64,000 nt of DNA from an uncultured bacterium (GCA_947168725.1 CAMVNA010000005.1:1-64000), one strand, 5' to 3'; positions 33,140 through 46,947 are shown, counted from the stretch's first letter. Numbers and translations: made by a program. Notes: generated by a model not told the origin, from the letters alone.

Positions 33140-36100
33140 ATGACTACACCTCGTACGCTTTTTGCTTATAAACAACTTAATGCAAACTCTAAAAATTGGT
33201 CTGAATGAGCAAAAAAGCTTTCATGAAGAAAAAAATTCTGATTTTGGAAAACTTTAGGTCTTTTCTTATTATTTTTCATCATCGCAGGAATTTTGGTTGT
33301 CTCGATATGGATGGAAATAAATGTTTTCAAAAATCTACCTGATGTTAGCCAAGTAAAAGATATGGTTTTCTCACAAGCCACGGTGATTCAAGATAGAAAT
33401 GGTGTAGAATTATACAAATTTTTCGATGAAAATCGTGAATATATTGATATTGAACAGATGTCTGATAATATGATTAATGCTATAGTTGCTATGGAAGATC
33501 AGAATTATTGGGAGCATGAATGATTAGATCCTTGGGGAATTTTTCGTGCTGCTATAAAAGGAAAATGATGAGCTTCTACTTTACCTCAGCAGCTAATGAC
33601 AAATGTTTTCAAATTAAAAGCATGATTAACGAGTGCAAATAAAAGTAAAATTGGATATTATGCAGATAAAGTTGCTTATAAACTACGTCAAATAGTATTA
33701 GCGAAGAGATTAAACTCTACATTTCAAAAACAAGTAAAAAAAGAAAATCCAAATCTTTCCAATAGTGAAGCCAAAAAGGAAATGAAAAAAAAGGTTTTAG
33801 AATTATATTTAAACTATATAGAATTCTGAAATAATTCTTTTTGAGTAGAAGCTGCTGCTAAATCTTTTTTTGGTGTCTCTGCAAAAGATTTAACTGTTGC
33901 TCAATCAGCTATATTGGCATCATTACCAAAATGACCATGATCATACTCTCCTTTCACAGAATCCGGAAGAAAGAAATTAATGTGATATTTCAAGATTACA
34001 GATGTTGCTTGAAATGAATATCCTTATGATGGTACTTTAAAAGAAAATATCATCTCTAGATTCTCTGATGCCGTACAACAAGCTGACTTTTCGAACAAAA
34101 AGAGTTGAAATTCTTCTGTAAATCTTTTGCAATGATTAGGATCTTTCACATTGGTTATGGATGGTAAAGAATATTATGTTACATTCTATAACTGAAGAAA
34201 AGATGTTGTATTAAGTAGGATGTTTGAAGATGACTACATTACAGAAGAAGAGTATAAAAAAGCTGAAATCGAATCATTAACTGTTGAATTTAAATCTGCT
34301 GCATTTTCTATAAAAGCTCCACATTTTGTATTTTGGGTAAAAGAATTATTGGAGGAACAATACTGAGAAGACGCTGTATTGGAATGATGATTAGTCGTAA
34401 AAACATCTCTAGATTATAATATCCAACAAATGGCTGAGCAAGCATTCCAAAACAATGTTCGTACATTATATGAAAATTGAGCGAATAATTCATCTCTGCT
34501 TTATGTTAATACCGATAACTGAGATGTCCTTGCTTATGTTGGTTCTTTAGATTATTTCAATGAAGAAATCCAATGACAAAACGATATGGTAAAAAGTCGT
34601 CGTCAGTCTGGTTCTTCAATTAAGCCTCTAATTTATGCTCTTGGATTTATGAAATTACCTATTACTCTTGATACACCTATTTATGATATTGCATACCAAG
34701 TTGGACCTGATAGACCAAATAATGCTGATAATAAGTTTGATTGATTAATGACATTAAAGGCTGCACTATGACATAGTAGAAATATTCCTGCTATTAAAAT
34801 GTTTCTTGCCGAATGATGAGAAAATGTTGTAAAACCTTTCTTACAATCTTTATGATTGCCATTAAGTGACGATATAAATTACTGATATCCTTTGGCAATA
34901 TGAGCTGCAGAAATTAATCTTTTGGAATTTGCTGATGCCTATTCATATTTAACGACAGAAACTCCTGCAGAACTTGATCCTATATTAGAAATTACATCAG
35001 CTGATTGATCAGTTTTGTATACAAAAGAAGTCGTAGAAAAGGAGGATCTTATTCCTGCATGAGTAAGATACTTAATATGGAAAATTCTTTCAGAACCTGC
35101 TAACAGACTAGCTGGATGGGTAAATAAATTTAATGTCTCATGACTAACATACGCTCTTAAAACATGAACATCGAACATGAAAACTGAAAAGTGAAATCGT
35201 CCAAGAGATGGTTTAGTTGCTGCTTATACTCCTGATAATCTAATTTTGATGTGGGCTGGAAACGCTGATGCTTCTCCTATGAATTCAAATGCTTACTGAT
35301 GAACAATTCATGCCCAACCTCTAAAGGAATTCTTATGATGATTAGTTCAATGATGATATATCACCAATAGAGAAATGACAAATGTTGATACTGCAAGTGT
35401 TAGCATTTCAAAAATAACATGAAAAATACCTTCCCAGACTACACCTGCAGAATTTATAACTTCTACTTTATGATTTGCTGGTAATTTGCCAAAAGAATCT
35501 GAAGGAGAAGTTACAGTATATGAATATGATGCAGCATGTTTATGAGTTGTAAGTCCTATAACTCCTATAGAAGAAGTTAAGAAATGATATTATATGAAAT
35601 TATCATCATTTATGCCTAATAACGATGATTTGGAATGAATTAAAGAATGGTGGGCTACTAGAGCAAAAATACCTGTGGGATGAGAATGAGCTGCAAGCTT
35701 TAACATTTTGTCAACAATACCTGAATGATATTGTGAAAACAGAGAGCCTACTATGAGTGATGCTATCAAAGTTTCCATCATAGATCCTGAAACCAACCAA
35801 AGAATCTCTTCAAAACCTTCAATTATGTATTCTGTAAAAAGTGATTCATTACTAAGAAACTTACAAATAACCGTAGACTGAACTTTGGTTTTCTCTAAAG
35901 AATATAAAAGACAAACTGAAGATTTATCAACTACTGATATTGATTTATCAAACTTTGCAGCATGAACTCATACAATTACAGTTCAAGCAATGGATGCCAA
36001 TTGAAATATGAATAAAGCTAGCATTTCTGATGTATTGGAAGCTGGCGATGCTGAGCCTCCATATTTAGTTGCTGAGCAATCAAAGAAACAGGATAAATGA

Positions 36101-36304
36101 GATTGACAGTATCAAGTTACACTTGTATTTGATGATCGCTTGTCATGAATCCCTGGAGGTAGTGTTAGCGTATGATGAAGCGTAATCACTTCATTCCCAT
36201 GAAGATTAGTAACATTTACTACAAGCGCCGAAAGCGTTGATGTTGAAGTAAAAGATAATTTTGGAAATATATTACACCAAACTATTAATTTAGCAGATTT
36301 ATAA
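33140..36304 (+). CDS. Bifunctional penicillin-binding protein 1A
   Basis: 1054 residues. After one membrane helix (about 35-55) comes the GT51 glycosyltransferase domain, with EDQNYWEHEG and STLPQQLMTN, then EFGNNSFGVEAAAKSFFG. The transpeptidase follows with SSIK (Ser492), SRN in GHSRNIP, and KTGTSN (Lys674; its Gly is TGA). It makes and cross-links peptidoglycan. About 300 residues after the transpeptidase form Ig-like beta domains (TPIEEVKKGYYM onward), an extension seen in many class A PBPs of candidate phyla. Confidence 0.95.
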
Positions 36305-36330
36305 TAATTTATTTCTATCCCATTCCAAAA

Positions 36331-36528
36331 ATGGCTAATGATTTAAAAGAAACTGATTCTGCACTATCAAAAGCTATGAAAAATCCTCTTGCAGAAGCTT
36401 CAAAAAAATATGATGTAGCTAATGCGATTTCTGATAATAAAACAAAAAAACTTGCCCCGAATCAGATTTCGCCTCAACTTGATAAATTTGAAAATTCACT
36501 AATTCATAAAAAAAAATTTAGTGAATAA
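36331..36528 (+). CDS. Small hypothetical protein after PBP1A
   Basis: 65 residues, ATG to TAA, 26 bp after PBP1A and before a terminator, so probably co-transcribed with it. Polar, Lys/Asn-rich, no glycine, no membrane span. No family recognised; the position is the main support. Confidence 0.5.
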   Translation: MANDLKETDSALSKAMKNPLAEASKKYDVANAISDNKTKKLAPNQISPQLDKFENSLIHKKKFSE

Positions 36529-36542
36529 TATTGTTTAAAGTT

Positions 36543-36574
36543 AAAAAAGATTGCATTGTGGCAATCTTTTTTAT
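36543..36574. terminator. Bidirectional terminator
   Basis: AAAAGATTGC pairs with GCAATCTTTT across ATTGTG, flanked by A and T tracts. It touches the last codon of the converging mtaB gene at 36571. Confidence 0.88.
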
Positions 36575-37773
36575 AGTGTAATATTAATAATATCTCATCT
36601 GCTGTGATCCCCCTCTACTTCAACTTGAATATAATTTTCCGTCCATCATCTCCATCTTCAATTTCTTCTTTCCTCAATTAAAACTTTATGCTTTGTTCAT
36701 TTATTTTGATCTATAAAATTTTGTCTAATTTCATCTCATTTGGAAATAAGTTTTCTTTCCCTTTCTTTTTTTATTTTCTGATTAACTTGATTTGGAAGAA
36801 ATGAAGCTGGAATTCTTTCTCTTTGCGTATGATCTGAAAATGGGAAAGCATGCAATTTTGTGACTCAAAATTCTTCAATTCATCTATATGTATCAAGGAA
36901 ATCTGATTCTGTTTCTCATGGGAATCAAACAATTATATCTGCTCCGATAGAAACCAGATTTTTCTTTTTTAAATCTCTAGTTTTCTTTAAGACTGTTTTT
37001 AACCCATCTGCAGAATAATGCCTTCACATATCTTTTAAAACATTATCTGAAAAACTCTGGATTGAATAGTGAAAATGTGGCAAAATTCTCTCATCTGATA
37101 CAACTTCAAAAAATTCATCATTGGCATATTCTGGTCACATACTAGAAATTCTAATTCTAGGAATTGTTGTCTGTTTTAGAATTCCACGAAGTAAATATGG
37201 AAATTTTGTTTCTTCTGGTTTAGTAGAATTTGAGCATCATCGAGCAGCCAGATTTATTCATGTTATTACGATTTCTTTTCATCATTGTGCTTCTATTTCA
37301 TAAATTTCTTGAATTATTTCATTTAATGGTCTACTAATATGTGGTCATCTTTTGGCTACCGTGAGACAAAATGAACAATGGTTATCACATCAATTCTGAA
37401 CTACAAGAAAATGTTTGGTATAAACTGAAGATTTTCATCAGATTTTATATTCGAATCAATTTTTTTCTGGGCTTTCTGGTAAAAGTGTAATTTTATCAGA
37501 ATATTGTTTTAATTCTGGGTATATAGAGTAGAATTCTAATTCTGATACTAGATTTCAACGAGAAAAGCTTCCACATCATGTAATAGCTACATTCAATCAT
37601 TGTTGAATTGCATGTTTTACCTCTCTCACCCGTTTATTTTTTGCTCTATCTGTAACTACACATGCAGCAATCAATAAAGTATTATTAAGGTTATTTCAAT
37701 TTTTATAAAAAAAATCCAATCGTTGATTAAGAAAATATTTATTGACTTTACACCCAAAAATTTTGTATGCCAT
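36571..37773 (-). CDS. mtaB: tRNA methylthiotransferase, MtaB-like radical SAM enzyme
   Basis: 400 residues. The N-terminal UPF0004 domain begins FGCKVNKY, with further cysteines in AACVVTD and TGCGSF. The radical SAM cluster motif is CDNHCSFC at about residue 138. The core has GPHISRP, SMGPEYAN and GADIIVGFPGETESDF. A C-terminal TRAM domain ends in GWTENYIQVEVEGD. The FGCKVN start favours MtaB (ms2t6A37 in tRNA) over MiaB or RimO. The TRAM frame runs to TAA at 36571. Confidence 0.9.
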
Positions 37774-38016
37774 CAAATTGAAGTATTAAAGTTTAACTCA
37801 TTAAATATAGGATTTTCATTATAAAAAAGAAGATATCTCAAAAAAATAGACTTGACTTTTGTGAAAATAGCATTAATTTAAACGTATATATTATGTATCA
37901 AAAACAAAAAAAAGAAAGATAAAATTTAGTTAAATAATAACGAATTTTTGATTATTTTTGTATAGTGAATATAATTAATCTATGATCTATATTTTAATAG
38001 AATTATATAATACAAT
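37774..38016 (+). promoter_or_regulatory. Promoter region before the 1523-residue gene, with a vestigial mini-frame
   Basis: TTGACT at 37852 with TAATTT about 16 bp later matches the ACTTGACTTTTGTGAAAA core found before the cassette gene at 47520. It is followed within 25 bp by a nine-codon frame (ATG TAT CAA ... TAA). A second possible -10 (TATAGTGAATATAAT) lies near 37965. No other gene is seen in these 243 bp. Confidence 0.45.
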
Positions 38017-41000
38017 ATGATAAATCATATGGATTTAAGAGAAACAGTTCCAATAAATATTGTAAAATGAGCAAACCTAGAATCAACTATTAATGAATTG
38101 TTCAGAAATTTTGAAGCATGAGAACAAAGAAATGCTGAATTGGTAACCAGATTTTTTAATCAAACATACTTTAAATGAGAAGAAAGTTTAATTGATAAAT
38201 TTATTGAAGTAAATCCTAATTTAAATTTTGACTGGATTAAAGATGAATGAATAAATCTAGCTCTCTTAGAATACAATAACTTACAGTGGGATTTTAAAAA
38301 TTGCCTGAATAAAATAACCAATGATAACATAAAAAAGGCTTTTATTCAAAAGATTTTTGAAGAAGTTCGCACAAAAATCTGATGAGTACCTTGATGAGCT
38401 GCACCTCCAAACCCGTATAATAGTTTTGATATCGATTGTTCTATCCCTTGAGATACAAATGTTTTATGATACTTTCAAAAAGTTGTCGATTATCTAACAT
38501 CAAAATGAGGCAATTCAGAAAAAACCATAGAAATACTAAAAGATATTACTATCACAAACGAACAATTAAATACACTTCTCCCTCCATGAGAACAAATTCC
38601 AGTATGAATAAATTTAAACAATCCTGCAATACCAGGCAATACGAAGAACGATTTTGATGCTTTATTGTCTTTTGAAATTTGAAAAGAGGCTGATCGTACA
38701 ATAGATATCGCCCAGAATTTTTCCAAAAATATCCAATGACTAGTTACTAATACTTTACCAGCCATAAATACAATTATATGAGAAAGTGATGAATATAAAT
38801 TCGATGAAAATAATTTATCAAACACATACCCAGAATACGAATGAAGACTCCAAGCAATAAGAGATAATACAAGTTTAAATGAGAAAGAAAAAGATAAAAA
38901 AATAAACGAAGTAAAACGAGAGTTTTACCTACAATACTTAAAAACCAAAAATTCAAAAATCTGAAATACATTAGAACAACTTTATAATAATGATTTTGAC
39001 TATTCTAAGATCGAAGCTAATGTATTAAAAGATTACCTTGATAGAGTCGCTGATATTCGTTTAAAAATGCTTTTCGACAAATGATTAAACGAATATATTA
39101 AAATAAATCGATGAAATATTGATGAATTTAAAAATTTCTATAAAAATCTCGCCGATCCTACAAAAAGGAATATAGTATTAAACGATACAAATATAGTCGT
39201 CCCTGGGGGGACAGCTACATTAGGTGCAATTATTCCAGTTCAAAAAAAAATTGTAGAAGGAAAAAACGAACGACTAAAAGATATAGAACAATTCTGAAAA
39301 AATGCAGAAAAATCATTTGATACTTTACCTATAGAGTTTACCATTTATAAAACAGATATAGATTCTCTAAATCTTACAATAGAAGATAAGACAAAGCTCT
39401 TAAATTTACTATCTAAATTTGATCAATGAGATAAATATGAAATAAAATGAGAAGATATTTGAATTCTAATCTATTTGTTTTTTGTAATAAATAACAAAAC
39501 TAAGATAAGTGAGATAGATCCTGAAAAGCAAAAAGAAATTGAAAATTGGTTTTGAAAAGCAAAAAACACAAAACCAAAAAGTAATCCAGAGGAAAATAAT
39601 GAAGATACTCCTGAAAAATTTAAACAAGCGATAGAAACTCACTGACCATGAAAATTCGAAAATTGATCGGAAATATGGTTACCCATGTGAAATAGTGAGC
39701 TTCCTGGATGATGATATCAACGAATGAAAATCAAGCTTAATAAAATAAACATGAGAAATTGAACTTTCACATGAACTGTATATTGATGAGAACTAAAATT
39801 TAGTAATAAAGTTGAATGAAAATCAAGAGAGTTTAAAATGAATAAAGAAACTTTTGAAGAGTTTAACAAGATATCAAAAGATTCTAATAAAGTTTGGCTA
39901 CAACCAGATCCAGATAATTCAAATTTTAATTCTTTTAAAGATAGCCTAAACAATAGATTATGAACCAGTAATTTAACATTTCCTACTTCATGAATAACCT
40001 GGAATGGTAATAAATTTATACAAAAAATCACTGACAATAATTGAAAAGAAAAAGAGGTTGAGGTAAAATATTTTTGAGCTCCATCAGACGATAAGTCTAC
40101 TTATAAAATTGAATATAATCCAATAAGACACTCGTTTACCGTTTCATCTACATTTAATTGAGATGAAAAATGAAAAAATTGAAAATCTGAGAAAAAACGT
40201 TTTTCATACAAACGTGATATGGACCGAAATAATTTTTTAATATTTTTTACTCAAAAATGATTGATTCCTCAAACAGAAGAAGAAGCAAAAGATGCAGTTG
40301 CAAGACAAGATAAAGATTTTAAAATGGTGAATGGATGAAAATGGAAATTAAATCGGTTTAGTATAAATAATCTTAAAAACATATTCAAGAATATAAAATG
40401 AAACATTAAGAAAAAGATGGATGAATACAATAAATCTCAAGATGAAAAATTAGAAGACATCTTAATTTGAGATCGATGATTATATAATAAACTAGCATGA
40501 GTGCTGGGATTTATCCCATCAATGAAAGGATGATTGTGAGAGTTACAGCAAGAATATTATAATGAGAGAGATAATAGGACTCGAAAAAAAATTGAATGAT
40601 ATCTTAAAATATTTCAATCAGATCCTGATTTTTGAACAACATTTGAACAAGTTCCACCTTTTGCGAAAATTTTATGATGAAAATCATATAAAGATTTCAT
40701 AACAGATTTGGCCAAACCTAATAGATCAAGATCAAAGGATGATGTTCATAAAGCTGCCGCTTTGCTATTGGCTAATATAGAAAAGTGATCATCTCCTTAT
40801 CGTTGATTAGCTGGTGAAGAAAATTCTGGACTTTGGGTAAGAGTCTTGCTTGGTGATGAACATTATGCTCAATTTATGAGAGATAAACAAAAATGTATTA
40901 ATGATCTTAAAAAAGAACCAAAAGAAAAAGATCAAATACAAGATGTTTTGGCTACTTGTGAAATGGATTATATTATAAACAATATCAATTGAGCTAACTG

Positions 41001-42588
41001 AAAACTTAAATATTTTGGTAGTCATGAATGAAGATGAATTCCTGGAGAAGAAGGTACAGATTATATAGACAATCCATCAAAGAGACTACTATCTGACCAA
41101 TTTGCAAGTAAATTAAAATGATCATACAAATGACGGTTTAATAAATCATCAGTTGAAGAATCATTTGGAAAAATTTCACATAACGACTTTAATCTAGCCA
41201 AAGAAGATTTCAAAAAGCTGATCAAATCTTCTAGATTTCCATGAGCCATCGCAAATCTCAAAAAAATGTTTTTATTAGCAAAAACCCCAGAGCAGCAAGC
41301 AGATTATCAAAAATGCTTCCTATTATACATGCTCAGTGGTGTACTAGATGTAAATGGGAAAAAAGATTTAAGAAAACAAACCTATCAATGGGCAAAAACC
41401 ATGTGATTTTTACCATGAATGCTAGCTAAAGAAACATCCCATTCTCAAAAAGTAGCTACACTATTAGACGATTTTTGTCAAGAAGAATGATATGGAAAAT
41501 TTTCAGATAGCGTTAAGTCATATTTCCATGAGTGAGATTTGAAAGATTGAAAATTAAAAATTGGAAACTTAATTGAAGAACTTGATTCTCGATGGGATGT
41601 AAACAAAATGAAAAATTTTGAAAAATATTCTAAATCTGTCTTTCCTTCCAAAGTTTTCCCTGAAAACTCAGTTTTGAAAAAATTACAAAAGGATGCTCTA
41701 GACTCTGGAATGGAGAACATAGACAATTCATTACTTGATAATCCTGTAGTAGCCAATAGCTGATGATTACTATCTAATGCCAATGTTGTACGTGATAGAA
41801 TGGCTATTAAAGATTGATCTTTTGATTGAAAAGATCCTGATGAAAGAAACAACAGAGCTGAATTTTGGAAACAAATTGCAAAAGAAGTTGGTGATATGAA
41901 TCCAGACTCTCCTGAAAGCGTAAATCTAGTATTAAATCAGTATTTTAGCCGATTTGGATTAAACTCTGAAGCTGATAGACAAAAAGCGTATAAACGAATA
42001 CATACTGCATATTACTGGAAAAATAGGATATGACAACCTTACGCATATAACTACAATGGAAAATGACAATATTTAGATATGTGAAACATTTCTTGAGAGG
42101 AAATAAAAGATATTTTGTGGTATACTTTTCAATGAACTGTTCGAAAAGATTGTTTCTCCTCTCGTAAACTACCACCAGAAATGGAAAATGCTTTAAAATC
42201 ATTCCAAACTTTTTTTGAAGAGGCTTTTGAAAAAGGGATTTTAAATAATTCTCTCGTAATAAAAGAAGCATTTAAAGCAGATTGAATAAAGACCGAGCCT
42301 ATGTTACTATGATCACGTAATGTATACAAAGATGTCTTTGCTGGAGACTGAGAATACGAATACGATAATACTGAAATATGAGACGAAACAGATGTATTTA
42401 AAAAAGATTGAAAGAAGCGCAGGAAAGCTCAAAAAAGAGCATTTCAATCATGACGTTTTATTAATCATGACATCGCACAGATTGAAAAATCATTTAAAAA
42501 TCGTTTACCTTCAAGTTCATATAGGGTAATAACTCAAGATACTTCATCAGATATTGAAACTAGGATAAAACGATTAAATGCTACATAG
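38017..42588 (+). CDS. Giant 1523-residue protein of unknown function
   Basis: Open from ATG at 38017 (or ATG 38029) to TAG with very many TGA glycines. It has no signal peptide and no clear membrane span, and is rich in Lys, Asn, Asp and Glu. A proline/glycine patch near residue 125 reads GVPGGAAPPNPYN. A beta-rich part around residues 550-680 and helical stretches elsewhere suggest several domains. There is an acidic region near residue 520. No catalytic motif or family was recognised. It is flanked by its own promoter region and a terminator, so it is a one-gene unit. The 3.9-kb gene at the window start is similarly large, but I see no sequence match between them. Confidence 0.72.
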
Positions 42589-42606
42589 AAAAAAGCTTAA
42601 ATAACG

Positions 42607-42635
42607 AAAAAAGTCCTCAATAGAGGACTTTTTAT
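42607..42635. terminator. Bidirectional terminator
   Basis: AAAGTCCTC at 42610 pairs with GAGGACTTT at 42623 over a four-base loop, with A and T runs on both sides. It separates the converging giant gene and ybaB. Confidence 0.9.
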
Positions 42636-42655
42636 TTTGTAAATAAATATTATTT

Positions 42656-43024
42656 TTATCATAAGCCAGGCAATCATCCTCATCCAAGCATTCCAGCTAA
42701 ATCGTTTGTATCTACTCAAAGAATTTCCTTTGTCTGTTGAGCAACAACTTCTTGTGCTTTATTTTGAGCTTTTTGAATAGCTGTAATCAACAAATTTTCA
42801 AGTTCAGGTTTTCTACTTGGAGTAAATAATGATTCATCGTTAATATGTAAATCTCTTATCTTCATTTCTCATGAAATATCGATAACTACTTGATCTTTTT
42901 CTTCTCAATCCTCTATATATTTTCATTCTTTTGCTCTAATAATCAAACTTTTTAATTTTTTGTCTAATTGCTTATACTTTGAATACATTTCTTTATACTG
43001 TCAAAGATCTTTTAAACTGACCAT
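42656..43024 (-). CDS. ybaB: YbaB/EbfC family nucleoid-associated protein
   Basis: 122 residues. It starts with a helical region of the YbaB type (QYKEMYSKYKQLDKKLKS), followed by the beta core and a long helix. It ends with the glycine-rich MLGGGLPGLG tail (TGA used several times) typical of the family. YbaB dimers bind DNA and often lie near recR or dnaX; here relA/spoT lies upstream instead. Confidence 0.87.
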
Positions 43025-43093
43025 CACTACGATATTAATAAATATAAATCTGAGATTAATATAGGATTTCTCATAAAATATTCAAGTTATTAT

Positions 43094-45343
43094 TTATCTT
43101 AATTCCTTACTAACAATTTCAATTCATGGATGATTTTGACGAAGATCTGCTAGTAAAAATCAGATTTTCGCTGGATTTGAAATATCTCACTGAATATTAG
43201 CAATTGTTTTTCATTCTTCCTTTCATAGTTCAAATTTAAAAATAGGGATAGAAAATGTGCTAAATAATGCTATTACATCTATAATACTAAGTCTTTTGGG
43301 TGAAAACCTTAATTGTATATTAAGTATATAATTTGTAGAAACTTCACTCTCCTTTCGATGAGCCTCCAATAGTGACGAATATGATAATGTTTTTAAAGCT
43401 TTACACTTTAATGTGTGAATCTTTATTCAATCACGTCCTGATTTTGCAATAATTTTATCTCACATTGCCGGATTACATTCAGGACAGAATATACAATGGA
43501 GTAATTTATCGTTATCAACTATTACATCTGATGATTTAACATCAGTTGATATTGCTGAAATAATTTCGGACTTTAATTCCTTTTGCAATAAATTTGCGTC
43601 TGTAAGCAAAGTTTTTCATTGGGTTTCTTTTTTTAAGTCCGGATAAGCAGCACGTACTAATCATCCATATGTCTCCTGTTTATCTAATACTTGTAATAAT
43701 CTCCTCTCAACTTCTAATGGTTCTCATAATTTTTGAATCAAATCAGCATCCGAACGAAACATTGGAAGATTCAGATTTCTTAGATATTGATTTAATCCAT
43801 CAATAGCTTCATCTAAACGTGCTTCTCTTTCTTGGGTACGAATGTATTTAATCAATTGCCCACGTGCTGATGGTGTATGTAAATAATCAATCCAATGTTT
43901 AACTGCAGAATAACGATTCTTAAAAGTATTAATTTTTATAATATCTCATGTTTTGACTATGTAAGAAAGAGGCTTAATCTGACCGTTAACTATAGCGTTT
44001 TTGAATCTTAGTCATATTTCTGAGTGGATACTAAATGCAAAGTCTAACACAGAAGATCATGCTGGCAACTCTTTTATATCTCATTTTGGAGTATAGACGA
44101 ATATTGTTTTATCAAGAATTTCTATATTCAATGCATCTTTAAATTTTTCCTTATCTTCCGATACTTGATAATCTGCTACAATTTGTTGCAAACGTTGAAT
44201 CCACTGTCATTGCTGAGATGGGGCAATTACACTGGCATTACTCTCAGCATAGGCAAAATGTGCGGCCACTCAAAATTCAGCCACCTCATCCATCTTCTTC
44301 GTTCTGATTTGTATTTCTACAGGAAAACGGAACATTCATAGAATTGTTGTATGAATGCTTTTATATCAGTTAAATTTTGGAATGGCTATATAATCTTTAA
44401 TTTTTTTGATAAGTGGAGTGTAGTATTTATGAATAATTCATAGAATCATATAACAATCTGTAATAGTTTCTGTAACAACGCGAAATGCTAATAGGTCCAT
44501 AATTCTACTCACATCTTCTGTATGATATTTTTTATTCATTTTTTCGAAAATTCTGAATGGACTCTTAATTCTTCATAATACTTTAAAATCTTCGATTCAC
44601 TCTTTTTTTAGAATGTCCGTTAAGTTTTTTATTCATTTATCCAAGAATTTAGATCAATCATGAAATTGCTTAGTTAAATACAACATAATTTCTTCAAATT
44701 TTTCTGGATATAACACACGAAAAGATCAATTTTCTAAGTATAATTGATAATTATAGAGTCATAATCTTTTTGCAAGTGGGGCATAAATTTTGAGAGTTTC
44801 TGTGGCGATTTTAACTCTTTTTGCCTCTTCTGGATGATATTGTAGCGTTTGAATGTTATGAATACGATCTGCAAATTTTACAAAAATTACACGTAAGTCT
44901 TTGGCCATCGCAAGAAACGTTTTTTTGATTGTTTCCAAATCACGATCTTCTCACTTATATCTTACTTTTGATACTTTTACCAATCATTCACAGATATCCG
45001 CGATTTCTTTTCAGAATAGTTTTTCAATGTCTTCATACGTATAATCCGTATCTTCGATTACATCATGAAGGATGCAAGATTGTATGGAAACAACATCTGG
45101 GTTTATTTCCATCAAAAATTCAGTAGCTCTAAGTGGATGAATTATATATGGTTCTCACGATTTACGGTAAACTCATTTGTGTGCTTCACGAGTAAATTCA
45201 TAAGTTCTAACTATTTCATCGATTTCTTCCTGTCTTAAATATTTTCTAGCTTTACCTAAAATATTCTCCAAAATATCAATTGGATCTTCTTCATTACATG
45301 GCTTATATTCAAAGAATGTTTGAAAACTTTGTAAATCTTCCAT
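43094..45343 (-). CDS. RelA/SpoT family (p)ppGpp synthetase/hydrolase
   Basis: 749 residues. The N-terminal HD hydrolase domain has GEPYIIHPLRAT and HDVIEDTDYTYEDI. The synthetase domain has RRIKSPFRIFEKM, IMDLLAFRVV and KFNGYKSIHTTI. TGS follows (IFVYTPKGDIKELPAGSSVLDFAF), then helical and Cys-containing regions (CIFCPECNPAMGD) and a C-terminal ACT-like part. It is the single stringent-response enzyme visible. The hydrolase HD motif appears intact, so it is probably bifunctional. Confidence 0.93.
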
Positions 45344-45490
45344 ATTTGAGAATGAAGTAAAGTTTTTTTAGAATAGATAAAAAAATCTAACTTGCAAGAT
45401 AAATATTAAGTTTTTTAATATGCTTTCTCTTGCATTTATAATTTCAATGGCTAAAAGAATTAATAGAGTTTATCCTTTAATAATTTAGCC

Positions 45491-46897
45491 ATGCAAAGAG
45501 AACAAAAATTTACGAGCATCTCATCACTTTACAAGAATTTTAAACCTATATTGAATAATAATATTACTGTAAATTGACGAATTAGAACAATCAGAGATTC
45601 TAAAACTTTTGGATTTATTGAATTAAATGATGGTTCCTGCCTTAAAAATTTACAAGTAGTATTTGAAGATAATTTACCTAATTTTGCTGAAATATGTAAA
45701 TTATGAATCTGTACTTCATTGATAGTTGAGTGAACCTTGCTTGAATCTCAGTGAGCAAAACAAGATTTTGAATTAAAAGCTAATAAAATAACTGTAATAT
45801 GAGAATCTCCACTTGACTACCCTCTCCAAAAAAAGGGACACTCCATGGAATATTTACGTACGATAGCACACCTACGTCCGAGAACAAATACTTTTTCTGC
45901 AGTATTCAGAGTGAGAAGTTTAATAGCGTTTGCAATTCACAAATTCTTTAACGAAAGATGATTCGTCTATGTTCACACCCCATTAATTACAGGAAGTGAC
46001 TGCGAATGAGCGTGAGAAATGTTTCAAGTTACAACACTTGACTTAGAACATCCTAATTTAAAGGGAGAAGATTGAAAAGTGGATTATAGCAAAGATTTTT
46101 TTGGAAAACTTACATCATTAACTGTAAGTGGACAATTGAATGGAGAAGCTTTTGCTACTGCATTTGGAAAGATCTATACATTCTGACCAACATTCCGTGC
46201 TGAAAATAGTAATACAACTCGTCATGCATCAGAATTTTGGATGATTGAACCAGAATTTGCATTTGCTGATATCACTGACAATATGGATTTAACTGAAGAT
46301 TTGTTGAAGTATGTGTTCCAATATGTATTAGACAATGCACAACAAGAATTAGATTTCTTTACTAGATTTATAAATCCTGAGGTAAAAGAAAGGTTAGAGA
46401 AATTTACTAAAGCTGATTTTGGAAGAATCACTTATACTGAAGCTATTGAAATATTAGAAAAATCTGGGAAGAAATTCGAATACCCAGTTCATTGGGGAAT
46501 GGATATGCAAACGGAACATGAAAGATATTTAGCTGAAGAATATTTCAAATGACCTGTCTTCGTAATTGATTATCCCAAAGAAATTAAAGCCTTTTATATG
46601 AAATTAAATGAAGACTGAAAAACTGTTGCAGCTATGGATCTTTTAGCTCCTGGAATTGGAGAAATTGTTTGAGGTTCTCAGCGTGAAGATAGATTAGATG
46701 TATTAACTCAAAAGATTATAGATAACTGAATGAAGCCCGAAAATTATCGATGGTATTTGGAACTTAGAAAATGGTGATCTGTACCTCATGCATGATTTGG
46801 AGTTGGATTTGAACGTTTAATAATGTATGTAACTGGAATGGAAAATATTCGTGACGTATTACCATTCCCTAGAACTCCTAAAAATTGTGATTTTTAA
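45491..46897 (+). CDS. asnS: Asparaginyl-tRNA synthetase
   Basis: 468 residues, class IIb. An N-terminal OB-fold ([22 protein letters not shown] in part) is followed by the catalytic core. Class II motifs include [25 protein letters not shown] (in part), [21 protein letters not shown], and motif 3 GFGVGFERL. The [10 protein letters not shown] and SEFWM features favour AsnRS over AspRS. Single transcript with its own terminator. Confidence 0.95.
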
Positions 46898-46907
46898 TCA
46901 GAATATT

Positions 46908-46947
46908 AAAGTCAAGATACTTTTTTGAAATTTATCTTGACTTTTTT
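46908..46947 (+). terminator. Terminator of asnS, overlapping a -35-like site
   Basis: AAAGTCAAGATA at 46908 pairs with TATCTTGACTTT at 46933, then T residues. The second arm contains TTGACT, a possible -35 for the next gene. Confidence 0.88.

Noticed and set aside
42656-42660. Missing stop of ybaB due to the final TGA
   Set aside because: The TGA is the last glycine of the family's Gly-rich tail and TAA follows at once.
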